A DNA stretch of 64,000 nucleotides from Hydrogenispora ethanolica (GTDB lineage: Bacteria > Bacillota > UBA4882 > UBA8346): positions 186,001-250,000 of the forward strand of contig NZ_SLUN01000003.1 of assembly GCF_004340685.1 (NCBI RefSeq), written 5' to 3'. A program made the position numbers and the translations under genes. Shown one piece after another: positions 18,401 through 25,798 of this stretch. Below the pieces are notes generated by a model. That model saw nothing but the letters and a program-made list of their open reading frames with translations. It was not told the DNA's origin and made no database searches. Numbering within the stretch: the first letter of the stretch is position 1; every line of letters begins with the position of its first letter.

Positions 18401-18576
18401 TCATCAGCATTCCCTCGGGGCCGCGATCGACGGCGGAGGAAAGTTTGATCCGCAGCACCGCCGCGCTGCGGGGGACGCCGATCTTTACCACGGTGGCCGG
18501 GGTGATGGCGGCCGTCGCCGGACTGGCGCGGTATCAGGAGGCCGGCGGGCGGATCAAGGCAGTACAGGATTATTGA
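15409..18576 (+). CDS. Divergent carbamoyl-phosphate synthase large-subunit-like protein
   Basis: A 1055-residue paralogue of CarB with the same two-fold ATP-grasp layout (halves about 1-400 and 550-930) and a C-terminal MGS-like allosteric domain. The N-terminal half keeps 'GGQTALNLGYRLA', 'ENIDPVGVHSGDS' and the metal-site set Q/E/N ('NLQFAF', 'LIEVNPRL'), but the glycine-rich 'RPSFTMGGSGGG' loop of CarB is replaced by 'KSRGALEGAG'. In the C-terminal half the corresponding Q/E/N set reads K/E/E ('HLKFAL', 'LEIEPGAAL'), so the carbamate-phosphorylating site looks non-functional. No carA is adjacent. ATG 15409 follows AAAGGAG by 7 bases. It probably has a changed reaction. True CarB is expected elsewhere. 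Confidence 0.8.
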   Translation: MSIQTERSKILLIGAGPVIIGQGGEYDYAAVQAGRYLRASGHSLVVVNSNAAALGTDREEADRTYLEPLNAGVLEQIIIKEQPHAVVTTLGGQTALNLGYRLARDGVFQRYHVELLGPAPETVAHTEDPARLQATLPGLGLPVHRIHAAESIGAGIELGRSLGFPVVVKSRGALEGAGVFTAYNQEELEDFLARAFAMSPERRVSVEESLLGWVEIEAEVLRDRAGASLIVATLENIDPVGVHSGDSAVVLPARSLNPEQRDRFRECATGLVETLGLVGTVNLQFAFRPETGEFRLIEVNPRLTLSAVLAARFTGLPLAELEVRLRLGENLAALGLTGESREPDYTAVKMAAFDLEKFPDADPALNSAMKAVGSVLAFGSDFKEALQKAIRSLANGRYGLGADGSPQDQTQPERRLIREKIINAGPERLFYLRHALKNGYTPAELRKLTGLSGWFLDELVQLVAFEKELTTYALYNLPREVFFKAKRWGFSDRQLAFLLRSTEGEVRKTRKNLGVWPEYQRTGVARSGAPEERGWFSTYASLENGNSAAGEPRFLVVGPGPGRIGAGAERDYNAVKAAEAFAAYGESILVNCNPATAAGGAHPNLKLYWEPLTVEALLNVVERETPQAVVLQFGGGVALELAEPLAGFGVPLRGTAPETLALLRDRIRLQEALENLGVRQPEFRTVKDLQGALEGARAIGYPVRISPAGVPGGEIVYDPAALQRCAERILAGGGGAGIEKFFDNAVGVVLDGLTDGREALVGGIAEHIEEAGIHSGDSALSFPPYTLGNDAFNRLRELSVAVAGGMKLEGLFHLKFALQRETLYLLEIEPGAALTVPFLSKATGVPLVGAAVKILAGFGLVEQKMAAPEPQFTAVKEAVLPFERFPGVDPVLGPEMRSTGAVLGIASDFGLAYIKAQLAAGVTIPAAGTVFMSIREEDRRAFIPIARQLTELGFKILATEETALVLNRQNLPCRTVYRIGEGRPNILDELKNNAVQWIISIPSGPRSTAEESLIRSTAALRGTPIFTTVAGVMAAVAGLARYQEAGGRIKAVQDY

Positions 18577-18716
18577 GTCTCCCTGGCCGCTGGGAACGAC
18601 TGTTGTGCCAGGCCCGTTCGCCGGGCAATGTCATCAAGCGATCACAACGTATTTTGGAACGAAGCCTTATCCATCCATTACACGGCGATAAATGCGGGAA
18701 AAGTCTGCGATGCCTA

Positions 18717-18786
18717 AAAACACCTCTCCCCCGGCCCCTCCCCGACGTGGTAATTCTGGCTGTCTTGTCGGCGGGGAGGGATGACG
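18717..18786. repeat. CCTCTCCCC-type imperfect hairpin 1
   Basis: The segment from ACACCTCTCCCCCGGC to CGGCGGGGAGGGATGACG contains CCCCTCCCCGACG, which can pair imperfectly with CGGCGGGGAGGG. A related sequence occurs at 18990. Both lie in the 657-base gene-free gap behind the CarB-like gene. Confidence 0.45.
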
Positions 18787-18829
18787 GAGCTTGAAACTTG
18801 GGCCTTTTGAAAGCTTCATTCGATGGTCT

Positions 18830-18965
18830 AAAAGCCATGTGATAAAGTCTTTTGAATCGGAAATTAGAAGGTAAAAAGGTTTATAAACGACTTTATCACT
18901 TGCTTTTCTGAGCTTTTGTGTTCATCCTGGCCTTCGGACAGGGTTTATCACAACGCTTCTAAAAG
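18830..18965 (-). repeat. Double-hairpin element R3 (reverse)
   Basis: Reverse-oriented copy of the R family: AAAAGCCATGTGATAAAGTC at the left, ACTTTATCAC in the middle, then TTGTG...GGGTTTATCACAACGCTTCT. The two hairpins are well preserved. It is the only R copy not directly beside a gene end. Confidence 0.85.
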
Positions 18966-18989
18966 ATGGGCCTGAGTTTCGGGCGATTC

Positions 18990-19052
18990 ACCTCTCCCCG
19001 TCGAATATGCTTCTTCGAATTCACGGCGCCGGGGAGAGGCCGGGAGAGAGGT
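18990..19052. repeat. CCTCTCCCC-type imperfect hairpin 2
   Basis: ACCTCTCCCCG near the left end pairs with CGGGGAGAGG near the right end. It resembles the copy at 18717. An additional inverted word GCTTGATGACATTG (about 19104) matches the complement of the segment near 18630. No gene is seen in this gap. Confidence 0.45.
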
Positions 19053-19233
19053 TACTTTTGGAGTTCGCAGCTTGCCAAGATACTTTCTTTAATTTATTTC
19101 AGATGGCTTGATGACATTGCGTTCGCCGGGCCTGCCGGCGGCGGAATTGTTACGGATTGGAAAAGGGGATAGGAAAACGGGGAGTCCCGGCGAAATATGC
19201 TTCGGATACTCCATTTGATGGCGGGTGGTAAAA

Positions 19234-20190
19234 ATGCGAAAGATATGGCTCGGATTGGTATTGGGATTCTTATTAACCTCGGTGGGCTGGGCTGCGGGGA
19301 ATCCGCCCGAGAAGCCGCTGCGGGTCGGTACCTTATCGGGCATCACCGGTTTGGCGATGGTCCGTTTGATGGAACCGGCGGGGACCGCTGCCCCCTATGA
19401 GATTACGGTCTATAAAAGCCCGGATCTGCTGGTGGCGAAACTGGTCGCCGGGGAAGTCGACCTGGCGGCTTTGCCGCTCAACACCGCGGCCATCCTTTAT
19501 AATAAAGGGGTCGGCGTCCAAATCACCTCGGTGATCGGCTGGGGCGTGCTTTACGTGGTGGCCGGCGACCGCCGGATCAAGCGTTGGTCCGATCTCAAGG
19601 GCAAGGAGATTTACCTCTCCGCCAAAGGGACTGTCCCCGACTTGCTCTTCCGTTACCTGGCGGCTAAGAACGGATTGACAGCGGAGCGCGATTTTACCAT
19701 TCATTATCTGACCAGCCCGGTCGAACTGGCGCAGCTGGCCGCCTCCGGCAAGGCCGATCTGGCGGTGCTTCCCGAGCCTTGGGTCACCGAAGTGGTGGAA
19801 CGCAACCGGCAGTTGCGGGTGGTGCTTGACCTCCAGCGGGAATGGCGCCGGACCGAGCGGCAATCCCTAACCTATCCCCAGTCCAGTCTGGTGGCGAGCA
19901 AAAAGGCGTTGGCGGCGGCTCCTCAAGCGGTGGAGGGATTCTTGAAAAGCTTGGCCGCTTCGATCCGTTGGGTCAACCGGCAACCGCAGGCGGCCGGAGC
20001 GCTCGCTGAAAAGTACGTCCAGATCAATGCCGGCGCAGTCGAACGCGGCATCAAACGTTGCAATTTGAAATATGTGGCGGCGGCGAAGGTTCAAACGGAG
20101 ATCAACCGGTTCCTCGAACGCTTGGGAGAGAAGACGCCGGAAGCCATCGGGGGAAAACTGCCGGATGAAGGTTTCTATTACCAGCCATAA
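19234..20190 (+). CDS. ABC transporter substrate-binding protein (NMT1/SsuA-like)
   Basis: A 318-residue periplasmic-type binding protein with an N-terminal signal peptide (MRKIWLGLVLGFLLTSVGWA, cut probably after WAA). 'VAKLVAGEVDLAALPLNTAAILYNKG' and 'DLKGKEIYLSAKGTVPD' are typical of the NMT1/SsuA/TauA superfamily, which bind sulfonates, thiamine precursors, nitrate and related anions. The ligand is unknown. ATG 19234 is chosen over GTG 19225 because GGTGG lies 5 bases upstream of it and the signal peptide begins there. The permease start lies within its 3' end. Confidence 0.88.
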   Translation: MRKIWLGLVLGFLLTSVGWAAGNPPEKPLRVGTLSGITGLAMVRLMEPAGTAAPYEITVYKSPDLLVAKLVAGEVDLAALPLNTAAILYNKGVGVQITSVIGWGVLYVVAGDRRIKRWSDLKGKEIYLSAKGTVPDLLFRYLAAKNGLTAERDFTIHYLTSPVELAQLAASGKADLAVLPEPWVTEVVERNRQLRVVLDLQREWRRTERQSLTYPQSSLVASKKALAAAPQAVEGFLKSLAASIRWVNRQPQAAGALAEKYVQINAGAVERGIKRCNLKYVAAAKVQTEINRFLERLGEKTPEAIGGKLPDEGFYYQP

Positions 20191-20959
20191 AGGCTACAGC
20201 TGGCTGACGGTCGGAGGGCTCCTGGTGCTCTGGGCGGCTGCCGCCGCGTGGTTGCGGCTGCCGCTGTTGTTGCCCTCCCCTTGGCAGACCGGGGTTCAGA
20301 TCGCGGCGTTATTGGGGACTGCCGCCTTCTGGGCGCATCTGGGGGCGACGGTGAGCCGGGGCTTGTTGGGATTCGGCGCGGCGTTCCTGGCCGGGACTGT
20401 CTTCGGCCTGCAAGCCGGCAGGCGCGCCTGGTTTGAGGCGCTCATCCGGCCGCTGGTGGTCTTCGCCCGCAGCACGCCGTCGATGTCCTTTATTCTGCTG
20501 GCCCTGATCTGGTTCAAGGGGGACATGGTCCCGATCTTCGTCATTTTCCTGGTGGTCTTCCCGATTATCATTCAGAATATGATCGAGGGCGTGCGCAGCA
20601 TCGACCGGGAACTGCTGGAGATGGCCTCCGTCTACCGGCTGACCAAACCGCGGATCTTGCGGGCGCTGGTATTGCCGTCCCTGGCGCCGTTCCTGGCGGC
20701 GGCGGTCAGCGCCGGATTGGGCTTGACCTGGCGGGTTTTGATCGCCGCCGAGGTTTTATCCTATCCCAAATGGGGGATCGGCGGCCAGATGGATTCGGCC
20801 CGGGTCTTTCTCCAGACCGATCGGGTCTTCGCCTGGACGGTGGTGGTGGTGGCCATCGGCTTGAGTTTCGACAGCTTGCTGGGCCGGTGGTTGAACCGGA
20901 TTCTGGCTTGGAGAGGGACGAATGACGATTCGAGTATGGCAGATCGCCAAAAGCTTTGA
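20165..20959 (+). CDS. ABC transporter permease (SsuC/TauC-like)
   Basis: A 264-residue membrane permease with about six helices, sharing 26 bases with the preceding gene. 'STPSMSFILLALIWFKGD' and 'GVRSIDRELLEMASVYRLTKPRILRALVLPSL' (the coupling-loop EAA-like motif) match the SsuC/TauC family. ATG 20165 is the first in-frame ATG near the junction; no strong ribosome site is present, so translation is probably coupled to the upstream gene. Confidence 0.88.
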   Translation: MKVSITSHKGYSWLTVGGLLVLWAAAAAWLRLPLLLPSPWQTGVQIAALLGTAAFWAHLGATVSRGLLGFGAAFLAGTVFGLQAGRRAWFEALIRPLVVFARSTPSMSFILLALIWFKGDMVPIFVIFLVVFPIIIQNMIEGVRSIDRELLEMASVYRLTKPRILRALVLPSLAPFLAAAVSAGLGLTWRVLIAAEVLSYPKWGIGGQMDSARVFLQTDRVFAWTVVVVAIGLSFDSLLGRWLNRILAWRGTNDDSSMADRQKL

Positions 20960-21641
20960 AAACAATCCCGTCTATGACGATTTCAGTTTGGAGTTCCCGG
21001 AAAACGAGGTCACGGCGATTCTGGGTCCCTCCGGCTGCGGCAAGACCACGCTCCTGAACATTCTGGCGGGATTGGTCCGGGTGGATGCGGGGCGGGTGGA
21101 TGCGGGGCGGGTGGAGACGGAGCCGGAAACGAGCTACCTTTTTCAGGAGCCGCGCCTGCTGCCCTGGCTGTCGCTGCGGGAGAATATCGCCTTGGTGCTG
21201 GCGGATAAGCTGCCGGCCGCCGCCAGTGAAGCACGGATCAATAACTGCCTGGCTGCCACCGGACTGGCTCCCTATGCCGAATACCTTCCCAATCTGGTCA
21301 GCGGCGGCATGAAACAGCGGGCCGCTCTGGCGCGGGCCTTTGTCTACCCGTCCCGGCTGCTCTTGATGGACGAACCCTTCAAATCGCAGGACTTAAAGAC
21401 CCGCCACCACTTGATCGAACTCTTTCTCGAACTCTGGCGGGCTGAGCCCCGGACCGTGATCACGGTCACCCATGACATTCAGGAAGCGCTGCGCCTGGGG
21501 AATCAAGTCGTGGTGCTCTCCGGGAAACCGGTCCGCATCGTGGAGCGGCTACGGATCGATCTGCCCCAGGAGGAGCGGGTCCGGCGGTATGAAGAACTGT
21601 TTCCGCTGGAGAAACGATTGCTTGGACTGGTGCTGGGGTGA
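20922..21641 (+). CDS. ABC transporter ATP-binding protein (SsuB/TauB-like)
   Basis: A 239-residue ATPase completing the importer. Walker A is 'GPSGCGKTT', the signature loop is 'LVSGGMKQRAALARA', Walker B is 'LLLMDEP' followed by the switch-region Asp and 'TVTHDIQEALRLG'. It overlaps the permease by 38 bases. A 15-bp tandem duplication at about 21079-21110 encodes V-D-A-G-R twice between Walker A and the Q-loop, within a segment that tolerates length change. An intact NBD apart from that. Confidence 0.93.
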   Translation: MTIRVWQIAKSFENNPVYDDFSLEFPENEVTAILGPSGCGKTTLLNILAGLVRVDAGRVDAGRVETEPETSYLFQEPRLLPWLSLRENIALVLADKLPAAASEARINNCLAATGLAPYAEYLPNLVSGGMKQRAALARAFVYPSRLLLMDEPFKSQDLKTRHHLIELFLELWRAEPRTVITVTHDIQEALRLGNQVVVLSGKPVRIVERLRIDLPQEERVRRYEELFPLEKRLLGLVLG

Positions 21642-21732
21642 AATGCGGAAGCGGCGCGGGAGAAGCGTTCGTTATTTTCGCACGTCATAGCCATTAAGGA
21701 TTCATGTCGCCGCATATCGTTGCATTTCCCCG

Positions 21733-22101
21733 ACTTATCCACAGCCAAAATTCATTAACCTCATTCAACGATTCCGTTTATCCACAAAAATAGATCGTTT
21801 ATTCACAAAAAGAACTCTTTTATTCACAAAATGAGCTTGTTGAGTGACTGAATGAGCTCATTCTTCCGAAAAAGAGCTTATTCAGTCACAAAATGAGCTC
21901 ACTTATCCACAAAAGGAGCTCATTCATTCACAAAACAAGCTTGTTTATTCACAAAAAGAGCTTGTTCAACGATTGAGAGAACTCTTTTTCCCCAAAAAGA
22001 GCTCGCCCGACGACTGAAAGAGCTCTTTCGGTCGCCAAAAGAGATCGGTGATTCACAAAATGACCTTTCTCAGTTCCTCAACCCGGTCGCTTATCCCCAA
22101 A
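21733..22101 (+). repeat. 21-bp periodic palindrome array A
   Basis: About 17 units with a 21-bp period. The word ATTCACAAAA recurs at 21801, 21822, 21926 and 21947. Cores are self-complementary (AATGAGCTCATT, AAAGAGCTCTTT, ACAAGCTTGT). The array starts with CTTATCCACAGCCAAAATTC and ends with CCTCAACCCGGTCGCTTATC. The array at 59351-59702 is a homologous copy in the opposite orientation with nearly the same boundaries. The surrounding gene-free stretch (21642-22268) holds nothing else recognisable. Confidence 0.85.
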
Positions 22102-22268
22102 CGATGCTCCATAAATAACGCGGCTATTGCAGGCTCCCCTCTGCGGTCAAGATGCAGGAAATTCAGGGGCGGAGTGAAAATGTTGCGCAATTGTAGTAAA
22201 AATTGGCAGGAAGTCACCGGGAGGAGGTCGAACTGAGCGGGACAACGCTACGCAAGGGAGCGAAACGG

Positions 22269-23171
22269 ATGAAGAACTATGCTGTCTACCAAGTGGATTC
22301 TTTCACCAAAGAATTGTTCAAAGGCAATCCCGCCGGCGTGGTGCCCAATGCCGACGGTCTGGATGAGGCCGGGATGCAACAGATCGCCCGGGAGCTGAAC
22401 AATTCGGAGACCGCTTTTCTGTTGGCGCCGGATGGCCCGGATTGTGATGGGGTAATCCGTTATTTTACTCCCCGGACCGAGGTTCCGATCTGCGGCCATG
22501 CCACCATAGCCGCGATGTATGTCAAAGCTTTGGAAGCGGGACTGGACGCCGCGGTCTACCGGATGCGCACCGGCGCCGGCGTGCTGCCGTTCGAGATCGT
22601 CAGGAATGGAAACGATTATCGGGTGATCATGACCCAGGGCCGGATCGAACTGGAGTCGCCACTCCAAGGCGAATTGCGGGAGCGGGTGCGCGACGGATTG
22701 GGATTATGCGAGGCGGATTTGGATGAACGGTGTCCGATCCAAATCGCCTCCACCGGACATTCCAAGGTGATGATCGGCATCAAGCGTTTGGCCAAGCTTC
22801 ATCGGTTAAACCCGCGAATGTCGGAATTGGCGGAGCTCAGCCCGGTCATCGGCTGTAACGGTTATTTCGTTTTCACGCTGGATTCGGACTCCCCGGAAGT
22901 CCTGACCCACGGCCGGATGTTCGCGCCGGCGATCGGGATCGCTGAGGATCCGGTCACCGGCAATGCCCATGGACCGCTCGGCGCGTACCTGGTCCATCAC
23001 GGCCTGGTGAAAGCCACGGGAGACGAATTTTGTTTCCGGGGAATGCAAGGCGAGGCGATGGGCCGGCCGGGCGTCATCGAGGTCCGGGTGCGGTTGGCGG
23101 GCAACCGGCCGGTTCAGGTGCGGATCGTGGGCGAAGCGGTGATCGCCTTTCAAACGACGATCCGGCTCTGA
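22269..23171 (+). CDS. PhzF-family isomerase-like protein
   Basis: A 300-residue PhzF/DapF-fold protein. 'VYQVDSFTKELFKGNPAGVV' at the N terminus, 'LNNSETAFLL' with the presumed catalytic Glu, 'IRYFTPRTEVPICGHAT' and 'AEDPVTGNAHGPLGAYLV' are strong family motifs. PhzF itself isomerises a phenazine precursor, but most relatives have unknown substrates. No phenazine genes are nearby. ATG 22269 lies 8 bases after AAGGGAG. It stands alone behind repeat array A. Confidence 0.9.
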   Translation: MKNYAVYQVDSFTKELFKGNPAGVVPNADGLDEAGMQQIARELNNSETAFLLAPDGPDCDGVIRYFTPRTEVPICGHATIAAMYVKALEAGLDAAVYRMRTGAGVLPFEIVRNGNDYRVIMTQGRIELESPLQGELRERVRDGLGLCEADLDERCPIQIASTGHSKVMIGIKRLAKLHRLNPRMSELAELSPVIGCNGYFVFTLDSDSPEVLTHGRMFAPAIGIAEDPVTGNAHGPLGAYLVHHGLVKATGDEFCFRGMQGEAMGRPGVIEVRVRLAGNRPVQVRIVGEAVIAFQTTIRL

Positions 23172-23315
23172 CGGGACGGAACGTCGCACGCGGCTGTCGG
23201 CGGAGAAGAAGAACGGTTTGAAATCAGTCATGCGCAAAAAGGAGCTTCTCCGGATGATCGCTTTTTTACATGCCCTCATTGTATCGGGAAGGGAAACCTT
23301 ACAGGAGGCCATTGG

Positions 23316-23720
23316 ATGATTGAAGGCGTCAGTCACATCACTTTCATTGTAAAAGACCTCGAACGCGCGGCCCTGTTTTTCCGGTCCATCTTCGATGCGG
23401 AAGAGGTATATTCCAGCGGCGCCAAGATTTATTCGCTTTCCCGGGAGAAGTTTTTCCGCATTGGCGATCTCTGGATTGCCGTGATGGAAGGGGAATCGCT
23501 CTCCGAGCGGACATACCGTCACGTCGCTTTCAAGGTCCCGGACCAGGAGTTGGAGGCATACGCGGCCCGCGTGCGGGAACTGGGCTTGGCTATCAAACCC
23601 CTCCGGCCGAGGGTGGACGGGGAGGGCCGCTCACTGTATTTCTACGATTTTGATAATCACCTCTTTGAGCTTCATACCGGCACCCTGGCGGAACGGCTGG
23701 CGCGTTACGGGCGCGATTGA
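23316..23720 (+). CDS. fosX: FosX-type fosfomycin resistance hydrolase
   Basis: A 134-residue vicinal-oxygen-chelate protein closely resembling Listeria FosX along its whole length ('GVSHITFIVKDL', 'SLSREKFFRIGDLWIAVMEG', 'GEGRSLYFYDFDNHLFELH'). FosX opens the fosfomycin epoxide with water in a Mn-dependent reaction. By position the metal ligands His7, His69 and Glu118 and the general base Glu44 are all present, so activity is likely. It starts with an ATG after ACAGGAGG, and has no obvious operon partner. The divergent region upstream has no repeat. Confidence 0.9.
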   Translation: MIEGVSHITFIVKDLERAALFFRSIFDAEEVYSSGAKIYSLSREKFFRIGDLWIAVMEGESLSERTYRHVAFKVPDQELEAYAARVRELGLAIKPLRPRVDGEGRSLYFYDFDNHLFELHTGTLAERLARYGRD

Positions 23721-23783
23721 AACGGCTCCGGCGCCGGGGAATTCCCGGAACCGGAGGCGGCGCAGATTTTGGGCGGTTGGGTG

Positions 23784-24695
23784 TTATTCGCGGACCGCCC
23801 GCGCGTAATGCAAATGCTCGGAGGCGTGGTGCTGGTCGGAGCGGCCCCGGAAATAGCGGTCTTCGATCGCCGCCGGATCCAGGTTCTCCCGAAGCGACCA
23901 GCCCAGAACGGAGAGGTCCGCGGCGAGGGTTGACGGATCCAAACCCGCTTGCATCGGTTCGCCGACGCGGCGCACGATCTCCTGCACCCGCAACATATTC
24001 AGAGAGGTCCGCCCCGGCGCGAAGGCGTCCGTATCCAGATAATCGAAGACCACCGTGCTGCCGGCGGGGGCGATGGCGGCCATGGCCCGCAAGGTGTCCC
24101 ATACCGCCGGACGCGGCAGATACAGGGTGACCCCCAACCAGCTGAAGAAGGTGAGCTTTCGGGGATCGTAGGCCGAACCCCGGACCGCTGTCGCCAGGTC
24201 CGCGGCGGCGAGATCGACCGGCAGGAAATGCAATTGCGCCGGTTGTTCCCAGCCCGCCCGCGCGATCCGTTCGCGTTTCGCGGCTTGCGTGGCGGGATGG
24301 TCGATCTCCAACACCTGGAGGCGCTCGACAATTTCCGGCCGGCGAAAAGCGAAGGTATCCATCCCGGCCCCCAGGATGACATATTGGTCCACTCCCGTTT
24401 CCAAAGCGGCTTCAAGAGCATCCTCCGCATAGCGTGAGCGACTGAGCGTCGTATTCATCGTGGTTTGAATCACCCAGGCCAGAGCCTCCGCTTGATTGCG
24501 GCAGGATGCGGCCCGTCCGGGGTCGAAGAATTGAAGCGAGTCAGCCAGATTTTGGCCAATCGCCGCGTATTCTTCCGCGGTAAAAAGTGAACGGGCCAGC
24601 GGATCCTCGAAGATCTGGGGCGAATCGTGCTGATAATGGTAGGCCCGGACAAAAGCGGTTAACAGCGCGGTAAGACTGGCTTGGTTTTTTTCCAT
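23784..24695 (-). CDS. SAM-dependent methyltransferase, LCM/TIGR00027-like family
   Basis: A 303-residue class I methyltransferase of the leucine-carboxyl-methyltransferase-like group. 'SRSRYAEDALEAALETGVDQ', 'YVILGAGMDTFAFR' (SAM-binding glycine motif) and 'VLEIDHPATQAAKRERI' are family signatures, followed by 'FFSWLGVTLYL'. Members in actinobacteria and Bacillota methylate carboxylates or polyketide-type substrates; the target here is unknown. GGGAGG precedes the ATG. It is convergent with fosX and has an AT-rich promoter zone at 24720-24850. Confidence 0.88.
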   Translation of the reverse strand: MEKNQASLTALLTAFVRAYHYQHDSPQIFEDPLARSLFTAEEYAAIGQNLADSLQFFDPGRAASCRNQAEALAWVIQTTMNTTLSRSRYAEDALEAALETGVDQYVILGAGMDTFAFRRPEIVERLQVLEIDHPATQAAKRERIARAGWEQPAQLHFLPVDLAAADLATAVRGSAYDPRKLTFFSWLGVTLYLPRPAVWDTLRAMAAIAPAGSTVVFDYLDTDAFAPGRTSLNMLRVQEIVRRVGEPMQAGLDPSTLAADLSVLGWSLRENLDPAAIEDRYFRGRSDQHHASEHLHYARAVRE

Positions 24696-24977
24696 CGTTG
24701 AATCCTCCCACTGGTAAAATTACAACCAAAACATAGGAATATAGGATCCGGATCTATCTTCATTATGTATCATGAATCGTGAGAATTTGTCAATAAAAAA
24801 TTATTTATTATATCATATAATTATAAATTTGTCAATCATTAATTTTTAAAGTGTTTTGACCGAAATTGAAGATTCATGCCTCCGAAGGGCGAATTTCTCC
24901 CCCGCATGGCCATTTGGCCGATCTTTGACACCGATCAGGATAAAAAAGGAATTTCTGGATATCCTATGAATAATATG

Positions 24978-25080
24978 TCGAACCTGAATCCGTGACCTCT
25001 TTAGACTACCAGGCAAAACTGTAAGAATTGCGATAGCGTTTCGCCCGGGTATAAACGGATTCGTCACGGATTCGGGTCGA
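24978..25080 (+). repeat. Large inverted repeat upstream of the SHOCT gene
   Basis: TCGAACCTGAATCCGTGAC (24978-24996) pairs with GTCACGGATTCGGGTCGA (25063-25080) apart from one bulge and a mismatch, enclosing about 65 bases. It ends 27 bases before the next start codon. It could be a transcript hairpin, an operator pair or a small palindromic element. The rest of the gap 24696-25106 is AT-rich with no gene. Confidence 0.55.
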
Positions 25081-25106
25081 AACCATTTGCGAGTGAGGGA
25101 TCCCCG

Positions 25107-25424
25107 ATGAGTTTAAAGAGTTTTGTCTGGGTCGGCAGTATTTCGGTGATCTTTTTATTTCTGCCGTCGTTGGCCGGAAAGGTATGGGAGTTCTTCGCCT
25201 ACGCGCCCTGGTCCGTCAAGGGCTGGCTGATCTATTTGCTCATGGCCCTAGTGATGATTCGGATTGCCAGAGCCCGCTGGAAACGAAGGACGCTGCGCAA
25301 ACAGCAGGAATTGGCCGATGCCCCGGTCTCGCTCCTAAATATCGCCAAGGAAAGGCTGGCGCGGGGCGAGATCAACATCGACGAATTCAAGGCGATCAAG
25401 GAAGAGCTGAAAGCCGGGATTTAA
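25107..25424 (+). CDS. Small membrane protein with C-terminal SHOCT domain
   Basis: A 105-residue protein with two hydrophobic segments (residues about 7-24 and 34-52), a basic patch 'RARWKRRTLRKQQEL', and a C-terminal SHOCT motif 'AKERLARGEINIDEFKAIKEEL'. SHOCT domains are short helical modules thought to mediate oligomerisation. GAGGGATC precedes the ATG. The gene stands alone; its TAA is directly followed by repeat R4. Function unknown. Confidence 0.75.
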   Translation: MSLKSFVWVGSISVIFLFLPSLAGKVWEFFAYAPWSVKGWLIYLLMALVMIRIARARWKRRTLRKQQELADAPVSLLNIAKERLARGEINIDEFKAIKEELKAGI

Positions 25425-25548
25425 AAGCCAAGGGATAAAGCCTCTTTTAGACCAATTCGCCCTGCAAAAGCATTTAAAACGACTTTGTCGCTTGCTTGGA
25501 TCGCTGTACCCTTCCGGCTTTTTCGCCGGGTTAATCATTGCTCTTTGA
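25423..25548 (-). repeat. Double-hairpin element R4 (reverse, variant second hairpin)
   Basis: Begins AAAAGCCAAGGGATAAAG right at the SHOCT stop codon. The first hairpin is related to the R family, but the second carries CCGGCTTTTTCGCCGG in place of the usual CCTTCGGA core. The copy at 34293 has the same variant. From 25549 to 25798 nothing else was recognised. Confidence 0.7.
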
Positions 25549-25798
25549 GCGGCTCCGGAAAAATACTAAGCATGGGGATTGTTGCCTTTCGCCTGCTTTT
25601 AACTCATTTCAGACAGGAAAATGTCAAATTGGCTTGGCTGGAGCAGATCCACGAGCGGTTTGAAAAAAGAGCAGCGTGGTACTGCCGGAAACGGCAGGAA
25701 TGCGTATTTTAATGGAGAAAAGGAGTTTCTTAGAAATCATTGGATTTGATAAAACCGTTCCTTTTCGTTGAGAGAAGGAAACCGGGGTGGAGGTTATC

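Noticed and set aside
21733-22101. Possible CRISPR array
   Set aside because: The period is 21 bp, units are degenerate and there are no constant repeats separated by unique spacers. No cas gene is in the window.
23717-24130. Plus-strand open frame behind fosX
   Set aside because: It is the antisense shadow of the LCM-family methyltransferase, with an Arg/Pro-rich composition typical of GC-rich shadow frames.
25650-25720. T-box-like string (GCGTGGTACTGCC) ahead of ddl
   Set aside because: It recalls the T-box GGGTGGTACC core, but no specifier loop, AGTA box or antiterminator/terminator pair could be placed, and ddl is not a typical T-box target.
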